Shown here piece after piece: positions 8,400 through 15,481 of a stretch of DNA of 64,000 nt. The DNA is from HKCCE3408 sp039183205 (lineage in GTDB: Bacteria; Pseudomonadota; Alphaproteobacteria; Rhodobacterales; Rhodobacteraceae). Within the stretch, counting starts at the first letter, position 1. Every line of letters begins with the position of its first letter. The position numbers and the translations under genes are program-made. The notes beneath the pieces were generated by a model. It was given only the letters and a program-made list of their open reading frames with translations, ran no database searches and was not told where the DNA came from. The stretch is from the NCBI GenBank assembly GCA_039183205.1, contig JBCDBR010000017.1:1-64000 (forward strand). The letters run 5' to 3'.

Positions 8400-10115
8400 C
8401 TATTCGCGTCGGATCAGGTAGAAAAAGTCCCGACTATCGGCATAGCTCAAGAACCGCGGTATCTGCGTGCCGTCGCGGCGCGTGATATCCACGCCCGCCA
8501 TCGACGTCACCAGATGTTCGATCTCAATCTCTTCGTCTTCCTCGTCCTGGATGTAGATGGCCGAATAGGTCAATTCCGGTGAGTTCATATCCAAGAGCAT
8601 TGCGTACTCGCAGCCATAAGCCTGGAACGTCCGCGCCTGGCCCGAGGGCGTGGCCGAGCTGAAATAGGCGTAGATCAGGAATTCCCGATCCTCGACACGG
8701 CGCAGACACACGCCGGAGCGCACCGTACGCAAGTTGGCCTCGGCCGAGCCCGACCAATTCCCGCCGCCCCAGGATTGCACCTGCTCGCCCGGCGCACCAG
8801 CCTCCACCAGTGGCACGCCGTTTTGCCGCGCAAAAACGATATGCGGCAGCAGCTCTTCGGTGTCGCTATCGGTCCACGTCCGCATGCCAATCGTACCATC
8901 ATCGAGCATGTAAAGCGTTGAAAGACCGGGCCAAAGCCGGCTCAGCATGACGCCGTTTTGCATAAACCCATAATGGTGGCCGTAATTGTACCCTGCCATC
9001 GGACCGAACCGCCAGGCGCCGTGTTCGCGTTTGAACCCGCCGGTGAAGGTTGCGGCAATCCGATCGGTCAATGACGGTGTGATCATGCCCACGCGCACGA
9101 GCGGATCGGTGGCCCGAAAGCCATCGGGCCCGGCCGCACCCGTTCGGTTGGACGGCCGCGGCGACCAATCAACGCGCGGGTGATCGGTTCCCAATTCGTA
9201 GCCGATTTCGAACTGGCTCATATCGAAGGCCACGAGGGTGACATCGGCGTTGTTTTCCACGCCATCGAGCCAATTTGCCCCACCCGAGCCCAAGATCGAT
9301 TGCGCAACCTGGCCGGGCTGCATGACCGATGCATAGATGCCGGGCGCATCCTCGACCGCATACCAGGACCCCGCCTCCATCCGGCCGCCTTCGGTGCCTT
9401 GCACATTAAACCCGGTCCGCGGTGTCATCAGCGGGCGACGATCAAGCGCTGCTTGGCCCAAAAGTGCCACAACCGCGCCGGGATCCTCTGCTTCGACCTC
9501 GTCTGAGGAGACCATGAAAGCGTCTTCGTAGAAGGCGCCCTTGATCAGATTGACGATGGAATCGCCAAACAGCACGTTGTCGCGCAAGAAATCGGCGACC
9601 GCCTCGCGGCTGGACCGGTTGCCGGACACGGCATTTCGGACAAAAAGCTGCCAGTCGCAAACCGGCGCGTAGGGCAAGCCCGATGCAACGGCTTCGGTGA
9701 GCGATCCATCATTCCAAGGTGCGCAGGCAAAGGCGTCATCATCGCCCTCCAGCAGCAATTCCGCATCTGGGCCAAGTTCTATCGACCACTCCTCCGGCTC
9801 CGCGTTTTCCAAGTGATAGCTGCGAGTACGACCGTTGGTGCCGGTCACCTCCAACACAAACCATGAATTCTGATAGGGGTTCATCGAGATCAGCCGAAAC
9901 GATCGCCCCTCTGCATCCGCCGCGGTTTGGTCATTGTGGAAAGGGTTGAGCGCAAAGACCGATCCCGGAACGGACGCCGAAAGACCAGCGATGCGGGCGG
10001 CCACGACATCCGGCGGCGGAGGGGCGATCCCTTGCGCCAGACCGGGGCTGGCAAGGGCCGCAAATATAGCAAAACACGCTGTTCGAAATGTCGTCTGGGC
10101 AATCGTCACGGACAC
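8400..10115 (-). CDS. Large secreted hypothetical protein
   Basis: About 571 residues with a signal peptide ending near SPGLAQG. The start is a GTG with AGGAG six bases upstream. The mature protein is acidic. It includes a stretch with HPRVDWSPRPSN, GFKREHGAWRFGPMAGYNYGH and LYMLDDGTIGMRTW, followed later by GCEYAMLLDMNSPELTY. The order of an aromatic GxxR/H patch, a short strand-rich segment and an LDMN-like motif faintly recalls the phosphodiester glycosidase (NAGPA) fold, but not strongly enough to name it. It is secreted beside a SUMF1-like protein and downstream of a subtilase/ECF sigma locus, so an envelope role is likely. Confidence 0.65.
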   Translation of the reverse strand: MSVTIAQTTFRTACFAIFAALASPGLAQGIAPPPPDVVAARIAGLSASVPGSVFALNPFHNDQTAADAEGRSFRLISMNPYQNSWFVLEVTGTNGRTRSYHLENAEPEEWSIELGPDAELLLEGDDDAFACAPWNDGSLTEAVASGLPYAPVCDWQLFVRNAVSGNRSSREAVADFLRDNVLFGDSIVNLIKGAFYEDAFMVSSDEVEAEDPGAVVALLGQAALDRRPLMTPRTGFNVQGTEGGRMEAGSWYAVEDAPGIYASVMQPGQVAQSILGSGGANWLDGVENNADVTLVAFDMSQFEIGYELGTDHPRVDWSPRPSNRTGAAGPDGFRATDPLVRVGMITPSLTDRIAATFTGGFKREHGAWRFGPMAGYNYGHHYGFMQNGVMLSRLWPGLSTLYMLDDGTIGMRTWTDSDTEELLPHIVFARQNGVPLVEAGAPGEQVQSWGGGNWSGSAEANLRTVRSGVCLRRVEDREFLIYAYFSSATPSGQARTFQAYGCEYAMLLDMNSPELTYSAIYIQDEEDEEIEIEHLVTSMAGVDITRRDGTQIPRFLSYADSRDFFYLIRRE

Positions 10116-10611
10116 AGTTTGCTCCTAGCTCGATTTCTCGTCGTCGGGCCGTCGCATGGCCAGCTAAATTTACCGTTAAGGGTTACGCGATTTTCGACGC
10201 GGTGCAACGGTGGGATACCGGTAGTGACGTTCAAATTTTCATGGCCGCGACCTTTCTGCCAGCGCCTCTGCTGACGCACGCCCCCTTCGACCGGCCCGAG
10301 CCCGTGGGCGGGACAAACGGCCCGCCCCCTTGCTCAGCGCGGGGACGGGCCGTCGCTGGTCGAGGACCATCGGCCCCCGCCACGACCTTGGGACGGAGGT
10401 CGGCGGGACATTGATGGGTCGGATCACATCGGCGATGGGTTCAAAGACAATGCGATGCGTACAATGTCTCCGGTGTAAATTTCCAGTGGAAACGCCCATA
10501 AAGCACTGATATTAATTACATATCCTTTTCAGACTGCGGCAGACATCGAGATGTGACATCGTCGGCAATCGAACATGTATACAGTGGAAATTTGCACTGG
10601 AAACATTTGGA
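10116..10611. promoter_or_regulatory. Intergenic region with CASTGGAAA repeats
   Basis: About 500 bp without a convincing gene, between the subtilase stop and the start of the 571-residue protein on the same strand. It contains three copies of CA(G/C)TGGAAA, at 10484-10492, 10582-10590 and 10595-10603. The first lies within TTTCCAGTGGAAA (10480-10492), which is palindromic except for its central base. An AT-rich patch (10500-10535) lies between them. A GC-rich tract spans 10290-10400. This is the likely promoter region of the 571-residue protein gene; the repeats could be operator sites. Confidence 0.4.
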
Positions 10612-11817
10612 CTAACAGCCAGCCGCACGCACCAATCCCCAACCGAACCGTCCGTCTCGGCCGGGCGAGCCCAGATCAACGGAGGCCGCGCGCAAACGCT
10701 CCCGCACGGTCGAAACCGAGGCGCCCCCCGCCAGGCGTGCAGCCAAAGCCGTCACCACGGGCGCGGCATAGGACGTGCCGGATTGATAGGTACCGCCGCG
10801 TGGTGACGCGACAAACACGTCAACTCCAGGGGCGGCAAATTCGATATGCGTGCCGGTATTGGCGCTGCGGTAAAGGCGCATGCTGCTGTCAATTGCGGTG
10901 ACCGCAATGACATTCGGAGAGCCCGCCGGATAAGGCGCAAACCGCACGCCGTCATTGCCGGCCGCCGCGATCATCGTCACCCCGCGCTGTGCCGCGATTG
11001 CCAATGCGGTTTCCAAAGCGTCGCTCGGCGGCCCGGCAAAGGACATGTTGATCAAGCGCACGCCTTGGCCGACCAGCCGGTCGAGCGCTGCCACAACGCG
11101 TTCGGTGCTGGCGCCTTCGCCACCTGTCGTCCGCGCAAAGGCCGACACTGCATGCAAGCGCGCGCCGCTGGCCAGACCGGTCAGCGCACCGCCCTGGCCC
11201 GCGATCAAGGCGGCAACCGCAGTTCCATGATCGACACCGATGCCGCGATCCGCATCCGACAGCACCGATTCCACAACCACCGGCACACCGGCCAAAGCCT
11301 GGTGGCCCGGATTAACCGGCCCATCGATCACCCCAATGGTGATCCCATTGCCAAGCGTACACCCGCCAGCGCTGACAAGGCCCACCATTTCATGCGCATA
11401 GACCCGCGGCGTGCCCTGGGCAAACCGGTACAGCACGTGGAGCGACAAGACCGAATTGGGGGCAGGCCCGGCAATCGCCTGTCGCGCGCCTTGCGTTGTC
11501 AGTCCTGGGCCAAAGGTGAAAAATAGCCCCGTCCGACCGAGAGCGGGATACGGGCGCTCGCGCAGGAACTGCCCGCCCGCCGCCACCAGCGCCGCGGCCG
11601 CCGCCTGCGCCTCTCCGGGCGTCGATAGGACCATGAATTCCGGCTGCCCGGACGCGGCGATCACTTGGTCGTTGCGACGTACGGGGACGTCTGGACCATC
11701 ACTTTCGCCTCCGCCGCCCGTCGCGCCGGGCCGCCCGGTCGCGGCATTTTGCGCAGCCATCGGGCCTGCTGTCAGCACAGCACAAACAAGGATCAGCGCG
11801 CGTACGACCAATAACAT
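10612..11817 (-). CDS. S8-family serine peptidase (subtilase)
   Basis: 401 residues with signal peptide (MLLVVRALILVCAVLTAG). The subtilisin triad is present in order: Asp in GVIDGPVN, His in DHGTAVAALIAGQ and Ser in GTYQSGTSYAAPV, with the oxyanion Asn in AAAGNDG. The catalytic domain starts near residue 150. The preceding segment (EFMVLSTPGEAQAAAAALV) may act as a propeptide. GGGAGG sits six bases upstream of the ATG. It lies 17 bases after the anti-sigma gene, so sigma, anti-sigma and peptidase form one transcription unit. The context suggests that the peptidase is either controlled by, or feeds back on, the sigma/anti-sigma pair. Confidence 0.92.
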   Translation of the reverse strand: MLLVVRALILVCAVLTAGPMAAQNAATGRPGATGGGGESDGPDVPVRRNDQVIAASGQPEFMVLSTPGEAQAAAAALVAAGGQFLRERPYPALGRTGLFFTFGPGLTTQGARQAIAGPAPNSVLSLHVLYRFAQGTPRVYAHEMVGLVSAGGCTLGNGITIGVIDGPVNPGHQALAGVPVVVESVLSDADRGIGVDHGTAVAALIAGQGGALTGLASGARLHAVSAFARTTGGEGASTERVVAALDRLVGQGVRLINMSFAGPPSDALETALAIAAQRGVTMIAAAGNDGVRFAPYPAGSPNVIAVTAIDSSMRLYRSANTGTHIEFAAPGVDVFVASPRGGTYQSGTSYAAPVVTALAARLAGGASVSTVRERLRAASVDLGSPGRDGRFGWGLVRAAGC

Positions 11818-11834
11818 CGCAAGCCTCCCTTTTA

Positions 11835-12527
11835 CTAATTTGGCACGTCCTCAAGTGTCTCAATCATCGCACCGGCATCGACCAAAGCTTGCCGCGCGGC
11901 GTCCCGACCGGCATCGCCATCCAGCGGCGCGAGATCATAAAAGCCAATCGACGACGGCCCTGCAACGATTTCAAGACCCGCCTCAAGCAACACCGTGCGC
12001 ATTTGACGTTCGGTGGTGTCGGGCGCGAAAATTACCCGAAAGGCCGTGTCCGATACCGGCGCATCGGCCCCGGCCAGCGCAAAATCGGCCCCGTCTGCGC
12101 TGCGTTCGAGGGTCGATGTGGGCTGCATTTCGGTCTCTGCCAGGCCCGGTGCCTCGGGCGTTATGCCCTGCGGGGTCAAAACCGCCTGGCCGATCCCGAT
12201 GCCCAAAACCACAACCGCGGCCGCCTGCCATAGACGCAGACGCGACAGCGGCACGACATTGCTTGGCGCGTCTTCGACCGGGGCCGGCGTCTGCGCGGCC
12301 TCACGGTCAATATCCCGCATCAGCCGTGCGAGGCCTAATTCTCCGGGCGATGTCTCTGCCGGTTCGGCCTGCATCTGATCGCGGATCGCTTTGAGCACTT
12401 GCAACTCCGCGGCCAGGCCAGCATCGTCGTCGACCGCGGCCTGAACATCAGCACGGTCCTGGCCCGCAAGCGTGTCGTTGGCCAAAAACGGCAACAACGC
12501 TTCGATTTCTTTGCGCTCTTTGGTCAT
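11835..12527 (-). CDS. Membrane-bound anti-sigma factor
   Basis: 230 residues. An acidic cytoplasmic N-terminal region (EIEALLPFLANDTLAG) is typical of anti-sigma domains. One membrane helix lies near residues 95-115 (LWQAAAVVVLGIGIGQAVL). The periplasmic C-terminal domain reads FRVIFAPDTTERQMRTVLL and LEIVAGPSSIGFYDL. That beta-alpha-beta pattern resembles subtilisin propeptide/inhibitor I9-type domains, which is notable next to a subtilase gene. Its ATG overlaps the sigma factor stop (ATGA), so the two are translationally coupled. No zinc-binding HxxxCxxC is visible, so it is not a ZAS-type factor. Confidence 0.85.
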   Translation of the reverse strand: MTKERKEIEALLPFLANDTLAGQDRADVQAAVDDDAGLAAELQVLKAIRDQMQAEPAETSPGELGLARLMRDIDREAAQTPAPVEDAPSNVVPLSRLRLWQAAAVVVLGIGIGQAVLTPQGITPEAPGLAETEMQPTSTLERSADGADFALAGADAPVSDTAFRVIFAPDTTERQMRTVLLEAGLEIVAGPSSIGFYDLAPLDGDAGRDAARQALVDAGAMIETLEDVPN

Positions 12528-13084
12528 GCCGGCACCCTCTGGCCCACAAGGCCTTCCAGGCAGCGCATCAACAGCTTTTTTGCATGATAGACGCGGGTTT
12601 TGATTGTGCCTTCCGGCACGCCGGCCACTTCAGCAATTTCACCGTAGGTCATGTCGTCATAAAACGCCATGGCGATGGCCGAGCGGTGGTCATCCTTGAG
12701 CGTTCCGAGGCAATGGCGCACATGCGCGGCCTCTTCTGCGCTGGCCAGACAAGCCTCCCCATCGGGGCTTTCATCGACCGTATCGGCGAATTCATCGGTC
12801 AGATCGACGCGGCCGCGCCGGCGGTGCGCGTCGATGACCTTGCGGTAGGCAATGCCAAATATCCAAGTCTGCACTTTCGATCTTCCCTCAAACCGTCCGG
12901 CTGAGCGCCAGACTTCCATGAACACGTCGTGCAGTATGTCGCCGGCCTCGAACGGATCGTTCAATCTTGACCGGATAAATCTGAAAACGGGCGTTTCGAG
13001 CGCGCGGTAAAGTGCGGCCAAAGCCTGCTTATCGCCGCCGGCGATGGCTTGCATCAATGCGCGCTGTTGCTGGTCGTTGACCAT
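12524..13084 (-). CDS. ECF-family RNA polymerase sigma factor
   Basis: 186 residues. Region 2 contains DPFEAGDILHDVFMEVWRSA and WIFGIAYRKVIDAHRR; region 4 contains MTYGEIAEVAGVPEGTIKTRVYHAKKLL, a helix-turn-helix for -35 recognition. No region 1 or 3 is present, as expected for ECF factors. The ATG is preceded by AGGG at normal spacing. The gene overlaps its anti-sigma factor by four bases. The upstream 72 bases contain CGGAAAACATCC, which could be a weak ECF-type -35 element for self-activation, but the -10 is not clear. Confidence 0.93.
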   Translation of the reverse strand: MVNDQQQRALMQAIAGGDKQALAALYRALETPVFRFIRSRLNDPFEAGDILHDVFMEVWRSAGRFEGRSKVQTWIFGIAYRKVIDAHRRRGRVDLTDEFADTVDESPDGEACLASAEEAAHVRHCLGTLKDDHRSAIAMAFYDDMTYGEIAEVAGVPEGTIKTRVYHAKKLLMRCLEGLVGQRVPA

Positions 13085-13156
13085 GATTGCCCTGTGCCTC
13101 CCGCCGGCATTTCAGCACAAATATCCGACAAGGCAAATGGATGTTTTCCGTGCCTA

Positions 13157-14086
13157 TCACGCGGACTTGCGATCATAAAAGGTCATGACGGCATGGCGGG
13201 CTTCGGCAAAGAACAACCACCGTTCGATCAGCAAGCCGAACAACAATGCAAACGCACCCAGGCTCAGCGTAAGCGCAGGCAACACACCCGCCGATGCCGC
13301 TAAGGTCAACATTAGCGGCGCAAATCCACCAACGAGCAATGCGTAAAACCGCAATTTTTGCGCGTGACGGCGCGCAACCTGAAAGCCCATTTCGTTCAAC
13401 AGGTAGTTGGGTCCGGTATGCGGCGCCTCAAAAAGCCGAACCTGACCAAGCCCGCCAAGCCCGGTGGCCGTTTCCGGCGTCGAGGTTGGCGCGGCATGGT
13501 CGCCTTGCTGCCAGGCGCGTTGTTTCAATGTCCAAGCGACAAAAACCGCGATCGCGGCGATCAACGGCCAGGCCCCAGGCCCCGGCGAAAACACGGCGTG
13601 AAGCGCGCCGGCCAAAATACTGCCCGAAGCCAGAGCAAAGGCTAAAAAGCACAAGGGTGTCAGAGGGTTGTACCACCGATCTACAGTTTTAAGCTGCGCG
13701 TAGATCATGGATGTTGCATAAACCGTCAGGGCCGCCAAAGCCGCGCAGATCGGCCCTAAAATGCGCGCGCCGGCCAGATCGAAAACGCAAACGATGGCGT
13801 AAAGCCCCGTTAGCGCCAGCGTGACCACGGCCAGAACACCTTCGCGGATTAACCACGAGCTGCGCCATTGCGAAAACGCCCGCATGGCGCGTTCTGGGTG
13901 GCCCAAATGGAAGGTTGAAGAGATCAATCCGCCGACGGAAAGGGCAAAGGCGATGCCAAAACCCACCCAGGCCAATGCCGCTTGCGGGACGCTGCCCCAG
14001 ATTGCCGGCAGGCCGAGCGCGAAGATCAGGCCAAAGCCCGCACCCGATGTGACCGTGAAAATCACGATAGAAGCGGCCGGATGCAT
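13157..14086 (-). CDS. soeC: SoeC-like membrane anchor of sulfite dehydrogenase (DmsC family)
   Basis: 309 residues with about eight hydrophobic segments, beginning MHPAASIVIFTVTSGAGFGL and ending with IERWLFFAEARHAVMTFYD. The STFHLGHPERA motif is typical of the DmsC/SoeC family. The subunit would anchor the catalytic and iron-sulfur subunits to the inner face of the cytoplasmic membrane and pass electrons to quinone. It follows soeB by two bases. DMSO reductase or another molybdoenzyme anchor is the alternative, but the lack of a Tat signal on the catalytic subunit favours a cytoplasm-facing Soe enzyme. Confidence 0.8.
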   Translation of the reverse strand: MHPAASIVIFTVTSGAGFGLIFALGLPAIWGSVPQAALAWVGFGIAFALSVGGLISSTFHLGHPERAMRAFSQWRSSWLIREGVLAVVTLALTGLYAIVCVFDLAGARILGPICAALAALTVYATSMIYAQLKTVDRWYNPLTPLCFLAFALASGSILAGALHAVFSPGPGAWPLIAAIAVFVAWTLKQRAWQQGDHAAPTSTPETATGLGGLGQVRLFEAPHTGPNYLLNEMGFQVARRHAQKLRFYALLVGGFAPLMLTLAASAGVLPALTLSLGAFALLFGLLIERWLFFAEARHAVMTFYDRKSA

Positions 14087-14088
14087 CG

Positions 14089-14832
14089 TTAGATCTTCTC
14101 TAGCATGCGGTCGACCCAGCCGAAAAAGCCCTCAGGCTCCGCATGCGGCGTTTCGCAAAATGCGGCGAGCGAGACGGTATCGTCAGAGACTTTGGGACGC
14201 GGCGGCAAGTATTTATTGACCGGCTTGGTTCCCTGTTCGGGCATCAGGTCAAATCCACTGCGATCCGCGACACGTTTGGACACATCGGATTGCGGGTCGG
14301 CGAGATCGCCGAAATGGCGTGCGCCGGCAGGACAGGTGCGGACGCAAGACGGCACGCGATCGATCTCGGGGATATTTTCGTTGTAAATGCGGTCGACGCA
14401 GAGCGTGCATTTCTTCATCACATGTTCGACCGGGTCCATTTCTCGCGCACCATACGGACAGGCCCATGCGCAAAGCCCACAGCCGATACAAATGGACTCG
14501 TCGACCAAAACGATCCCATCTTCGGCGCGTTTGAAGCTGGCACCGGTCGGGCAAACCGTCACGCAGGGCGCGTCTTCGCAATGCAGGCAGGATTTCGGGA
14601 AATGGACATTCATCGCCGGCCCCGTTTCCGGGGTGACCTCGAAGGTGTGCACGCGGTTCAGAAACGCCCCAACGGGTTGCGCGCCCCAGGCATCTTTATC
14701 GGCCAGCGGCGCGCCGTAGCCACCGGTATTCCATTCCTTGCAAGACACCACGCATGCATGGCAGCCCACGCATGTGTCGAGATCGATCACAAGGCCCAGC
14801 TTTTTGTCGGTCTTTTCGGGCAGCTGCGTCAT
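14089..14832 (-). CDS. soeB: SoeB-like four-cluster ferredoxin subunit
   Basis: About 247 residues of the DmsB/PhsB type. Cysteine groups for four [4Fe-4S] clusters are visible: CVGCHACVVSC, CLHCEDAPCVTVCP, CIGCGLCAWACPYGAR, and CTLCVDRI with a later CVRTCPAGAR. It carries electrons from the molybdopterin subunit to the membrane anchor. The start is the Met beginning MTQLPEKTDKKLGLV; the longer upstream frame has no family character. Sequence and size match the SoeB subunits of roseobacters as I know them. Confidence 0.85.
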   Translation of the reverse strand: MTQLPEKTDKKLGLVIDLDTCVGCHACVVSCKEWNTGGYGAPLADKDAWGAQPVGAFLNRVHTFEVTPETGPAMNVHFPKSCLHCEDAPCVTVCPTGASFKRAEDGIVLVDESICIGCGLCAWACPYGAREMDPVEHVMKKCTLCVDRIYNENIPEIDRVPSCVRTCPAGARHFGDLADPQSDVSKRVADRSGFDLMPEQGTKPVNKYLPPRPKVSDDTVSLAAFCETPHAEPEGFFGWVDRMLEKI

Positions 14833-14848
14833 GCGGCCCCCCGGCGAT

Positions 14849-15406
14849 TTAGTTTTCTCGAATCGGCCGTTGCAACACGATGAAGGTCTTGCCGTTTTCT
14901 GTGGGCGCTGCGCTGACAGCGGGCAGGTCCGACAAATAGGCCGTAACCATCGCAAGGTGCCAAGCCTCTGTTTCGCCGACATAAATTGTCGGCGCCGTCA
15001 ATGAACGGAGCCAATAATGCGCCCCGATCCGCCGCGCGTGATCGGCCGCCTTCGCGTTTTCGGCCCGTTCGGCATCGTCCCAAGCCCAGGCCCATTTGAA
15101 GTTGCCGGTATGCTCGATCCAGGTCCCGACGGATTGAAATTCGGCATGCGATCGCCCGCGCCCCGGCGTGGAGAGCGTACACAGGCCCATTTGCGTGTCG
15201 TAGCGCCAGGAGGTTTCGGGCGCGTCGATCAGAAATTCGCGATGCATTTGCCGCGATGTCGGGATGACGGCCGCGCAGGCCTCCATCACGAGGCCCTGGA
15301 AGGCCGGGGTTAAGTCGCGATGATAGCCGCCGCATTCCGGGCAGCGCGGGAAATAGCCTTCGCCACGAAATCCGTCCGCTTCGGAATGCCCGCCCTTGCA
15401 AGCCAT
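14849..15406 (-). CDS. DUF6882-like protein inside the soe operon
   Basis: About 185 residues from an ATG with GGGAG eight bases upstream; an ATG 66 bases earlier has no good ribosome site. An N-terminal CPEC pair (FPRCPECGGYH) could bind zinc. The middle and end contain VGTWIEHTGNFKWAWAWDD and PTIYVGETEAWHLAMVTAYL, which match my memory of DUF6882, a family of unknown function that is not a TorD/DmsD-type chaperone. It sits between the catalytic and iron-sulfur subunit genes of a molybdoenzyme, so a maturation or accessory role is possible, but no function is established. Confidence 0.7.
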   Translation of the reverse strand: MACKGGHSEADGFRGEGYFPRCPECGGYHRDLTPAFQGLVMEACAAVIPTSRQMHREFLIDAPETSWRYDTQMGLCTLSTPGRGRSHAEFQSVGTWIEHTGNFKWAWAWDDAERAENAKAADHARRIGAHYWLRSLTAPTIYVGETEAWHLAMVTAYLSDLPAVSAAPTENGKTFIVLQRPIREN

Positions 15407-15481
15407 AATTGCCGCTCCCGCACGATGAAACGGGTGCGGGAATGGCAGCGGTTCGCGGCATGTTTGCGGCAAGTCTGTGAT

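Noticed and set aside
14849..15406. TorD/DmsD chaperone for the molybdoenzyme
   Set aside because: Position fits, but the sequence lacks the all-helical TorD pattern and better matches DUF6882.
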